Positions 33,761-45,700 of a DNA stretch of 64,000 bases are shown piece after piece. Each line of letters begins with the position of its first letter. The first letter of the stretch is position 1. The notes below the pieces were generated by a model. It searched no databases. It saw only the letters and a program-made list of their open reading frames with translations, and was not told the DNA's origin. The position numbers were made by a program, and so were the translations under genes. Source of the stretch: Trissonchulus latispiculum (taxonomy: Eukaryota; Nematoda; Enoplea; Enoplida; Ironidae); NCBI GenBank assembly GCA_030248195.1, contig JASAND010021212.1, positions 26,078-90,077 of the forward strand, written 5' to 3'.

Positions 33761-36700
33761 GTATGCGTAAACTAAATTCATCCAATCACCTCCTCTTTGC
33801 AAAGCAAAAGTCTATCCACAGCCGCAGCTCATCTGAGTGACTGAGTGAGTTTTTTGCAAACGCACCGTTTGTTTTGACTGTTCGTTCCCATAAAACTGTC
33901 GTGTTTTAGAGAAAGCAATATGCCCAGAGAAAGGCTCGTTTGGATAGGAATTACGAGTGTCATGGCTGAAGGTATCCATCTGATGTTGTATTGTATCGCT
34001 TTTTCTCAACATGATATTAAATCTGAGGGATTTTACTCATTAACGATCAGTGCTATGTTATAGAAATATGAAAGGCGGAATTTTTCGCTTGTACTTGTCC
34101 AGGCAAATTGATGCTGTATAGCGCATGGGATGGGGTAATAGTGAGTCAGAGTTGAGGATTTTTGATTCCGGCTCGGATCGGGTACAGGACATACGGACAT
34201 ACGAATTGATTCTCCTAGCTGAGCTGACAAACTTTAATTTAAATTTGACTGTCCTACTTCCGGACTTGTCCAAGTTAAACAGCAAATATAATCATAAAAT
34301 TTTGTTAGTTGTAAATAAGCAAATTGCTCATTATCGACTTTAGAGGTTAGTTTTCTGCTTCCTTAGCTTTGTGCTCTTAGCTGAGAAACTCTGCGTGACG
34401 GCATTTTATTTCTAGGGTTTGATGATTTACCTTTTGTTGCCACGGGAGACATTTCGCCCATGATTTTGTCCGACGCCCATAGGAAATCATGGGCGAAACG
34501 TCGTGACGTAAGCTTGGCAGATACTGTGTCAAGAAACGGCCAATCGTCTAATCCTGGAAATAAAGACGTGGGCTGCTTTTATCCCTACAACTATGAACCT
34601 ATAAACCTATGCTCCTATAACCTAATATGAAAATTTCTTAGTCGCTCTTTCAAATGCCAAGCAGAAAGTTATTATGAACTTCTTTTCTTAAGCGAGCCAT
34701 ATATTTCCTTTTATTATTAATATAACCTGCTACCTTCGTATCTGTGGCTGTAGGCATTTGGCGAGTGGTGGACGATGTGTGCCCAATCAAATTTCTTAAT
34801 TTTCAAAAGGAACCCAGAGTAGGCGACAAATACCAATGCTCTGGATTTAGACGACGTAGAGATAACCTAACAATCGCAAACTGCGATAAAGAAAGGATTG
34901 GCACGCCTTTGTGCCAAATCAAATGCTTCGATGTCCGAAGTGTGTGCGGTAAGTAGAGCAAGGAAATTACCTACAATAGCTAGTGTTACAGCACCGATTT
35001 AAATATAAGCGACAAAAAGCACCGTTACCGATGACAGATATCTCCTATACAACATGTTTTAGCTTAAAGTTCAATTGAAAATAACATTACGACATTCCTG
35101 CCTACAAATCAACTGCATTTTCACAGCTCTTTACTGTACACTTAGTATATGCCGGCGGACACTCATGTCTAATAAAAGTGTTGTACAATTTCAAAGCATC
35201 TTTCTAATTTTTCGCAATTGTGAAATAAGGTATGGACTCATAATCATTGACTTAGCTTAAATTCTCTTATTTTGACAGCACATTTTAGGAAGTATTCTTA
35301 AACTGCTGGCTTTAGCGGTTTAGCATTTCTTAATGTAAAGAAATGCTGATTGGTTTCACTTTCTGTTTCTTTTAAAATTAATCACTGCTCTTATTCGGTT
35401 AGTGGCGAACACTGCTTTTACCCCCTCTATCTCTTATTCGCACAATTACAAACGCAGCGGTCACTATTCGTCCAAATAAAGATATTCTACTAAGCACTTC
35501 CGTTGTAGTTCCTACAGTATGAACTTCCTATCCAAGCTCAAACTTTCGCTCAGACGTAGGTTCATCCAAAGCCTCTGTCAAATTTATTATCATTTTAATG
35601 ACATTAAACTCTAAACATATTATAAATACGTATCAACAAGTTATGGATTATCATTAATCTTACCAGGATTACTGAAGAGTATAATACAGATTCAATGACG
35701 TTAAGACACCCACAGTGATTACAACCGTCGTCTAGAAAACCTCTGGAACTAACTTTCAAAACCACTGCTCTGAATCATACATTGGCAATGAACTTGGCTC
35801 TAGCCTGCACAGCCGTTGAGCTCACTGCGCGGGGGGGTTAAATTTTAAACTTTTCACGATAAGAGTCGACTGTAGTTTTTACAAAGCTCTGTTTTGGTCA
35901 CGCATCTTTCAAGTTCATCTTTGTTTGCTTTGTCAAGATTCGCTATCTTTTTACGCAATCCTCTAAGATTTGGATGAATCTCGCAAACAATGTTAAAATT
36001 TTTAATTTTCTGGTTTTACCTAAATAGCAATAGAATTTTATGAATGCAGTTTTAGTTCACTCCGTTTTTATTAATTAATTGGCATTATTAACCAAGTATT
36101 AATTAGTTTTCAAAAGTCGAAGTTACAACAACTAATTTTAACAGTAGAAAGCAGTGGATATCTGATGCAACCCTCAAGGGGCTGGGAAAATCGCCTCAGT
36201 GGAAACACTCAAATCTTTGGCTCCGGCATACAGTTGGAATTTTAACCAAACTGCTAGTGAGCGGCAGTTGTGCAACTTTATGGTTTGGCAAAAATCAGTA
36301 TTAAAAACATGCAGCTGGGAAACATTAGGAAAAGAATGCAGTAAAACAGCAAAAACAAAATAATCCATTTTTGCACAAATCCAATATCTAGATAAATAAA
36401 TTATAAAGGAAGCGGCGGCAGCATGAAACCAATGTGCGATATAGCTTAAGGCGAATTTTGCTCGAGCGTTGACTTGATCAAATTTTTTGGTGTTGCAAAT
36501 CGGTCTTTCTTGGAAGCGGAAAGGGGGCATTCCCCGACAATGAACATAAAAATCATCTTTCCTTGATAGCACCCCTTTTCCTCCGCTTTAAGGAAGAACA
36601 TATAATCAAGAGCATGTAAGTAAAATATATCAGCAACTGCAGGTGGAATGACCAATATGGAATGGAGCAATTAAGAGGGGGTATCGTAAAAGGGCCGTAA

Positions 36701-39700
36701 AAAATTAAAATGGGGCAGCATTAAAATGATTCCAACGGAGGACCTCAATTTTTTCATATCTACGAATCGCGACGGGGGGCGGCCTCCCCCAAGATCCGCC
36801 CCTGAAAAGGACCTCAGGAAAAGCCAAACCCCAAACTACGGTAACTTGTTTCAAGAAATTGTTTGAGAGCAGTCGTGAAATGCCAATTGCCGAGTATTTG
36901 GGTTGCGTATTTGGTTTTTGACTGCGTATCTTTAAGCATTCGACTGCGATCTCAACTCAATTAAGCTGTCGGAGAATACGCCGAAGGCGCAAAATTTCTT
37001 GAAAGAAATGTAAAGCAAAAAGCGCCGACGGCTCGAAAAGTTTCAAAGGAAATGAAAAAGAAAACACACCACAGGTCTACAAATTTTGGAATAATCGTAA
37101 TGGAAAATGCAGCAATTTTTGAAAGGAATAGAAAGGAAAACGCGCCGATGGCGCGAAAATTTATAAGGAAAAATAAACTAAAACGTGCCGACGGCGCCAA
37201 ATTAAATCAAAATAAATAAAAATAAAAATTTGCTGCGCGGGATAAAATCTTGAGGTGCTTTCCTGCGCTGGGTAAAAATTTTACTGTGCGGGGGTAAACT
37301 TTTTGCTGCGCACTGCGCGGGGGTAAATTTTTCCTAGCCTGCCATGTGCAGGAGCTGTGCAGGGCATTGCCCATGCGTGCTCTGAAGGGCACAATCAAAA
37401 CTTGACTTCTCCTATTGATCTCTTTTCAACTAATCAACTTACAAGACGAAATTACATCTGAAGATTCTATTCAAGTTCTTGAAGATCCAATGACAGGTCA
37501 ATCCGAAATGGGGAAGACAGGAAAACAGGAAATGAAATCAGGAAATAGCAGAAATAGTAGGAGCATAAAATCAAGACTGAGTCGTGAATGGTTCAGGTAT
37601 AAACAAAGTCACAAGAGGTATCAAACCGACAAAAGGAAATCACTAAGTACAGACCGATCTCTTGGGAAACACTAAGTGCAGTCTTTGTTGGCCCATCGTC
37701 GTTCATCCCAACAATTTGAAAAGCAAAACGTAAATCTAAAACAATAAAAACAACAAACAAATGAAAAAACAATCGTATCGCAGGGCAACCAAACCACGAC
37801 TGATTTTTCTTAATTTTGGAGTTCGGGGAATCCCTGTCAGTAATGCGTGCGTGACGTGCTGAAGGCAGGACTTGCTGACCTTCCTGAAGTTAGCAGTTCC
37901 ATTGCAGGAATCAGAGTTAAATCGATTGAGTCAGATGGAATATATTGAAAAACCATTGAGTCAACTTGTTTCCTTTATTGAGACGGCTGTCTTTCGTTTT
38001 TTATTAGCGAATATTGCTTGGTAATGCTAACTACAGGTTTACAGTGCCACTTTTGAGTCATGCCCTCTGATTTGTACAATAGGTAGTTCCTATCATATAT
38101 TGAATGAGTCACCATGAGACATTAAATTTCGACCTATCTTAATTGAAAAAAAACTAAAAGACAAAACGCTTGGTTTCTTACAAAATGATGGTGTTCCGAG
38201 AAGAATTTGGCTAACTGATGGCACAAAAATCGACGAATTTTTGACTGTGTGGGCTGTGTGAACAGACTGTGTGGGCTGGCGCGAAAGCGTCTTCTAAAAT
38301 GTCACTACAGTTTGGGAACGAATTCCAACTTAAGCTTGGTTCGATTGTGCCCGGGTGGCTAAATCCGTAGAGCGTTGGCCTAGACAGCCAAAGGTTGTGG
38401 GTTCGATCCCCACCTCGGGCCCGAATTTTTCGGGTCGGAGGTGCTGTAGTGACAATCTTAGTTTAGTTTGTTCTTTCATTTTGCCTAAAAAGACTTTAAT
38501 GCCGTAGGAAACGCACAAAATGATAAAACAAGCCTTGTTTTGACGAAAAACGCGTTAAAATGCAGAAAGTTCTGCATTTGTAGGCCAAAGTTAAGATTTT
38601 CTAAGGTCCGCATTTTTGGGGGAGTGTTGTTTGTGGGTGGTTGGGAAAAACGGCTGGGAAGTTACCCTCTTCCAAACCTCCCCCCAAATAGTTAATAAGA
38701 AAATAACGTCGTTTTCTGAGCCATTAGCTAGCTTACGCGTTCCCGGAACACCATCACTTTGTGAGAAATCAAGTGTTTTATTTTCAATGTTGTTCAATTA
38801 AAGTAGGTTGAAATTTACTGTATAAATTTGAAGGCATGACTCACAAGTGGCACTGTAAACCTGCAGTTAGCAGTTCCAGGCAATATTCGCTAGCAAATAT
38901 CTATATACAGCCGTCTCAATCGAGAAAAAGCTGACTCGTTGGTTTTCCAACATACTCTATCTGACTCAATTGGTTTCAGCTCTGACTCATGCAATGGAAC
39001 TGCTAACTTCATCCAGGAGACTTGCTGCCCTTTTTCGTGAAGTACGTTCCATGTGTTTGTGAATTTACCCAGATTATGGGGTAAAGAGGCTCCTAAAAAT
39101 TCCAATTATGGACGTGTTAACCCCACTAGTTTCCTGGGAGGATAAGTTAAATAATCTTTAAAGATAAATTTTGATCTTTTTAGCAAGTAAAACCCTATAT
39201 TTCCAAAATTGACTTTCTTATCAAACTCCTCCCAGGCCACTAAACCCAGTCAAATACAGCGCACTAAGCAGATTCAAATACGAACCTCGGAATGTAGATG
39301 ATAAAATGGAGGTGACAAAAACAGCCTATTAAAGCACCAGCATCCGACCGTACAAAAATCAATGTCAAAATCCAAACATGCTCACAGTAAAACAGTTCAG
39401 CAGGCAACTAACACTCAGAAATAATTTTATTTCTCATCCCAAACTCAGTTCAGCGGTCTATCAATATGATCACAATTGCAGCCGGCCACATTGAATTATA
39501 AATATCACATTTATTCACTATAAAGACAAGACGACAGTGATAGATCACACGTTATTCGGTCTGAGGCTAAGTCAGTTCCAACTGTGTTTTAAACCTTTGG
39601 CTAACTACGAAATCAGCTCGAACCCAGCTTGTCATAATTTCTTGCCGCCACGTTTGTAATTCAGATGGTCATGTGGTTAATGGTGTTTTGTACACGTTGG

Positions 39701-42700
39701 GTGGTCTGGGAGAAGACTGTGATTCCGTATGCCAGAAAATCCCAAATATGGAATGTAACTTTCAACAATATGATGATGCTCCAATCCTGTCAATTATGAA
39801 GAAACTGATTGCAGCAAACGGTTCTTCTTGCTACAACTATTACAGTACCAGTGCGGTTCAAACTGGCATTAAACTTGCTACTACGGACCCTGCGAAAGGG
39901 GACTGCTCTATTTATTCTTCCCCGCAAACACCAGAATGTTGGGGAAGCGATCCCGAGCTCAGACGATTCTGTGGTTGTAAAGGAAGTCTGCATTGTAAGA
40001 AATTTGAATTCTAAAAACCATCACAATGCCCATTTTTGCAAGTAAACTTGTCCGGGCACAGAGAACAAACTATTGTTAAATTCAATTATTTAATTTTTTA
40101 CAGCTTCTTAATCATTAACATTAATAAATGATTTCTACCGTGTTTTGATCTTGCAATGCAATGAACAAATTTTCGTAAGTTTAGTTATGATTATATTAAT
40201 TTCAGTTTCCGACAGCAACATGTCTTCTACCGACAATTTTACTGTAATCCATGAAATGAACAGTATTTGTCTGTCCACCACCAGCACTACCACGACTGGC
40301 GCCTCAACAATTGTTTCTGCATCAACTACCGCCAATTTCAGTACGGAAAACATAGTCGTGTCCACAAACACAGGCTCATACTATTTAAATGTTACAACTA
40401 TACCTTCTATGAACAATTCATTAAGTATTATCAAACCTTCTAACACTACCACAACATCTTACAAAGCTAGTATCACTGTGATCACTGTTGCAGGCAGTGT
40501 GTACCAGTCTACAACTATTGCGTCAGCAGGATCAGTTAGTGCTGTTACGTACATTATACCGGTAATTACAACTATGAAGGCCAACCAAATAGAAATGAAT
40601 TCTAGTATCACCTCCATAGCGGGGTTAGCCCATTCGACGACTAAATGCCTCTACACGTCATGCGAAACAACACGTGTAATCAGGACAACATTAGCTTCAA
40701 TGCAAACACGCATTCCTACTTATATTAGTTCCACCGATTTGTCAACCAATGCAGCCACTAAGCCAGCAAATTCTGTGGCAAACGCGTCCAACGTGCTCAC
40801 GATTTCAACGAAACGGTTAGTGTCTACCAGACCAATGGCTAACATCTGGTTTAAGAAATTTATAATGTTTCGTAGAGTGCTTTCGGTACACAAAAGTGAA
40901 CCAAATTTTGGCTTGACAGCTTTTCTGACTTTACCTCCTTTAGGATTCAAATTTTTAGTTACACCGGACCCGTGAACGTATCCACAGTTTCAGCAGCATC
41001 AGAAAATGGTTCCACTGCTCCAAGATATTCAGTTAACAACACAGAGGAGGGTGTGTTCCATTTTCATGTATTAGCTATATGTTTTCAGCTTGCTTCAGTG
41101 ATGAGTAATTTGCTAACTTAGATGATGAAAAACATTTATACTAGAAAGTAGATAATGTATTAATCTGCATGTATGTATATGTATCTGCATTAATTCACGA
41201 AGGAGGTCTGACTTTGAGGATACATTCGTATTAACACTTCTCTGTTTCGTTCGGAAATCATGAGGGTGTGCGAGCACCCGTCGTAATATGAGTTATATAT
41301 TATGTACCTAAATTGTCAGTGACACAGGTGATGCCAAACTTTCGGCATTCAATCGTATGCCCAACCATTTGCTAGCTTTTAGTAAATTTCATTCTGAGGG
41401 CAAATTTCATATGTTCAATAGCAGGACTGAAAGTGTGAAAGCATTGCTGCAAAAAATTGTATTAAATTAGAAAGTTTGAAGGTCAATGAACTTTGAATAG
41501 AACCTATTGGCAGTTTAACATTACGCATACACTGAACATTAATAGCAAAGTTTATTTTGACATCTATTTTGAGTAGAAACCTACAAACGATTGCTGGAAT
41601 ACTTCTGAAAAATAGTAACCCCTAAAATTTTATATTATTATAATTGAAATAAATATCAAAGTATTGAATATCTTTCTGTAACATAACAATAGTTATATAT
41701 GCTTGTGCAGTATTCAGGTACACAAAATCGAACCCAGAATAAGCTCGTTTACTCGCTGATTTGTCATAATGACTAGGGTTGCACCGGGGACATGTAACGG
41801 AGCCGAGGCGCGGCCCCGCAAAATTTACCAACGGCCCGGCCCTGGCCCGGCCCTGTTAACTTTGGTGCCCTGCCCCGTTACACGGCCCCGTCGTGCAGCC
41901 GGAATGTACATAACACTATTTATTATATATTTTCTGCTATGCATATGGATATTTCTGGCGTACGTAGCACACATTTCTCTTTAACGAAACGCCGTGCACT
42001 GCCAGCCAGATAATCATTTTTGATTGTTTTCAAACTCACTTAAATTTGACTCTACGTGATTGCAGTAGCTTATCAGATAAAGTTTGAGTCACATGTTTCA
42101 GTTTACTATTATAATATTTGGCTTATTATATTTATTTTATTAGTGCTTTTTATCTGTTTGCTTGAAATTTAAGAACCTTTGTTTGAGATTTGTAAAGTTT
42201 CCTCTACTACTAATTTGATTCATTAAAGCCAGCTTGGCAAAACTTTCGAAATTTTTCCAAATTTAATATAGGAATTACCGCAAGGTGTCAACATTGGTTT
42301 TCTTAACAAACAGCTGAATGTTACACAAAGCAATATAAATATCAAAATCGTCCCCATTTAAATTTTTGGAAAGCTGTGATTCAAAATATTGATAATATTA
42401 TAGCAAAAGACGAAGTTTGTATATGTGTATATATTATGAAAAACATAAAATATTAGCAGCATATGAGACTTGTTAAAGCACACAATAAATGTTAGCAAAT
42501 AACAATTTATCGTAGCATTGGTTAACTTCGCAAGCAAGCCATATCAACAATCGGTCGGAACATTTAATCTGCATATAAACAAATAGGTCCCAAACGAGTC
42601 AATTTTCCGATATAAGCATACCTGAACGGGAGGTCAAATTTCACTGACCCTTGTGGAAGCAAATTTGGGTACCCCTTGTGAGAGCGATTTTTCTTAGGGG

Positions 42701-45700
42701 TAGTTTTGAAAGCGATTTTTAAGCTATTTTAGCCTATTTTTAGCAAAAAACAGCATTGTTTAAGCTAAAACACGTTTTTTGGACGTTTTTTAGCTAAAAA
42801 TAGCAATTTTAAGTGAAAAATTACGGCGAAGCCGGAAAATTTTTGGAAATTTTAGTCGTAAAACCTATTTTTTGGGCAATTTTCTTACCCCTTGTGGGAG
42901 CAATTTCGCGACCCCTTGTGGGCGACTTCGCCGAGGGGGGGGGGGAAATTTCCCCCCCTTTCCCCCCCCTTGTCCACCTGTGGATATAAGCCTGTAATTA
43001 TTCAATTGCAAGACTTGTCTTCCTGTTCGAAGCTTGGCTAAACGCTGTAAGCTTTAAGTTTTCTTTAAATTTTACTTCACTTTCCATTAATTATTTCTTC
43101 CGGTATAAAACTGAAATTATTTTCTGATATGCCTAAGTAGACGGTTTCTGATTTCTCAGCACGCTAGACTTCCCTTTCTTTAGCATACAAAATGATAACA
43201 TAGCACAAGTACAGTATTTGGTCTAGCAATAGAACCTACGTACTCCGTAAATCATAGGGAAAGGCAAACATTTATTGTCATTTCATGATTCCCCTGTCAA
43301 GCGCAACCTACCTAACTCTCTAATGCACCTATGTATGTGCAGCTTCAGGCAAAGACTGTGTGGAGGCTGTCAGTTCTGCTGTTTAAATAGTTTGTAAACA
43401 TAATTAACAGAATTTGGGTTATGAGAAATCTTACCTAAGCTAGGCCTGTGCTGAAGATAGGACTTCTGAATAGAGAAATAACTCACAATGCACAAGACAT
43501 ACTAATCTTAATTTTATGTATTCCTGCTTCAGCAGAAATAAATATTATATTTATTAAAATTGGTATCTGAATTAAGCACTAAGACTGCCAGTATATGGTA
43601 TAGTGCCAATGCACTTGCAATGGGGTAAGCAAAAGATTGTTATGTGGAGTCGGGCGCCGCCGGGGCCGTTGGGACCGCCGGGTCAGTGTAACAGGGCCGG
43701 GCTGGGGCCCGCAGCATAAAAGTGATTAGTTGATTAGTGATTAGTGATTAGTTGATTAATGTAGCAGCTTTTCGAGGATAATCAGCGCTATGAATGGGCT
43801 ACGACAATAATTTTATATCAGTTTGAAGCGCGTTTAGCGTTCTAATGAAATCAAAAGTCTAAATTAAGTTACAACTTGAATTCAAGTGATGCCGCGTAAA
43901 AAGTAAGGAAATTACGATTGACTTCAAAATTTTCCTTTCTCGGAATGAGTCAGTGAGGATAAATGAAATATTTCATAATTTTGGATAAAGCACCTCAACA
44001 GCTACGCTGTGGCACCATAAATTCCAAAAACGGTGGACTGTAGCAAAAGTTTTACTCGAAAAACAGCTAACTAATTACTAATCACTAATCAACTAATTAC
44101 TAATCACTAATCAACTAATCACTTTTATGCAACGGGCCCCAGGGGCTGTTGGGTTAAGGCCCTTCCCGGCCCCGCAGTCTGGGAAGGCCCCGGCCCGCAC
44201 CAGCCCCGGCTCCGTGATTTTGCTAACGGCACAACCCTAATAATGACTGCTATTGAAGCTGCTAAGTCAGCGCCGAAAATGGCGTTTAACATTTTGACAT
44301 GTAGACATATTTGTCATATTCTTTGATTACACATGCACATAATTTTGGATTACGCATCCTTATGCGCAAATATAGTGTTAAATCGAATATGGCATATGAT
44401 TTAGGCCATTGTTCTTTCGCAATATACATGTCATAAATTGAAATTACGATATTTTGTAGCCGTAGATGAAATGCATCCCGAAGATACGCAAGAATCGGAG
44501 AATGGAAACGTAACAAAAACTCATTGTGGGAACATAGTAAGTCTAAACGCAGCAAGTCGACGTCCACTGCGAATAATGAGTGAACTTAAATTCCTGATAA
44601 AGAGCTAAATCGCTAAATCGGTTCGGGTATTTGAAAGACTATAATTTACTTAATTCTTGCAGCTCAAAAGAGACATTTTATATCATTTTGAAGCTTACAA
44701 TATGCCTGTTACAATTAGGTAGGGTATAGCGATTGTAGGCGCCTATTGAGTTAGGGCGCCCTTATGGTGGAGTTTAGGGCGCTTTTTCTATTTTCTAAAC
44801 ACGAGCGCCCTAACTCACCAAAATTAAAATGGCCTAAGTTCACGGGGGCCCTAACGCAACTTTACCGGGTATAGCTGTCTCATTTCAACTGTTCGACTTG
44901 AACATGCGATAGAAAGAAAATAATTTTCGAACCTTTGGGAAAGCTAAAGAAATGCGACCAGTTCAGGCTTTAAAAGAAACGTCTTCTCGAGGGCTATTTT
45001 TTGAGATTGCTTAATGATCAAGTAAGCTTCAGATTTTGAGAAAGCGTAATGTAAGTTTTGTCTGATTTTCTTCAAATTTTTCAAGTTTGGACGCTTGTTT
45101 CTTTCGAACAAAAAGACAAAACGCAAAACAATAATAATTTGCATTTGCCGATGCATTTGTCACAAAAACGCGTGTGTAAAGCCCGTTTCTTATTTACTTG
45201 CATGAATTGACAGAAATCCGTGTTCAAAGCAATGTGTTTGCGATATTCAAAATTTTCCAACTTTGTTGCTGTGCTCAGGTGCCGCAGAGAGCTCATCGTT
45301 GAACATAGCATGTCCTTTAGGACTACAAATATGGACAATTCTTGACCGATGGATCAGCGTTCTTCAAGCTGTCGAAATCTTTCTATATTTGCTTTTTAAA
45401 AAATATTCACTCTTGGAAATATGCACTCAAAAATCACTTATCGCTGTTATCTCTTAAACTGTAAGGAATCAAAGAATAGACTCAAGAGCAAAGTTGTAAG
45501 TCTTGGCGAGAGGATTCGAATGACTATAGGTTTGTCCGTGTATGGTCACCACAGTGCAAGTTACATAAGTCGGACAAAAACTATATCTCAAAACTAAAAC
45601 TTTCACGCCGCGAATTTTCGAAAATGTGTCTTCCAGGCAAAATTATGGTTATCACATCTATATCGATAAGATATAGATAAGATCTATATCTCGATTACCC

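Larger units (their letters stand above)
41774..44239. mobile_element. hAT-type non-autonomous element with perfect target duplication
   Basis: Flanked by the perfect 8-base duplication ATAATGAC (41766-41773 and 44240-44247). Ends are TAGGGTTGCACCGGGGAC and, inverted, TAGGGTTGTGCCGTTAGC. Both subterminal regions are strikingly GC-rich (CCCGGCCC repeats) while the middle is AT-rich. It contains two nested insertions: a G/C-run repeat (42630-42970) and a MITE (43702-44142). No transposase-like frame. It sits in the proposed CTLD1 intron 7. Confidence 0.85.

Noticed and set aside
33570..33770. Frame with repeated SFTQ and (IY)n
   Set aside because: Translation of the palindromic iterons and the (TA)n tract.
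34421..34600. Alternative CTLD1 exon starting GGTTTGATG
   Set aside because: It resembles the start of CTLD2 exon 3 by chance, but the required phase gives an immediate stop; the true exon 3 is at 33910.
37415..37675. Lys/Ser-rich exon of the lectin gene
   Set aside because: Exons 4 and 5 already join in phase without it, and composition is low-complexity.
38349..38420. Functional tRNA-Ser(AGA) gene
   Set aside because: The fold and B box are good, but the D loop lacks GG, a serine tRNA should have a long variable arm, and the surroundings look like a SINE.
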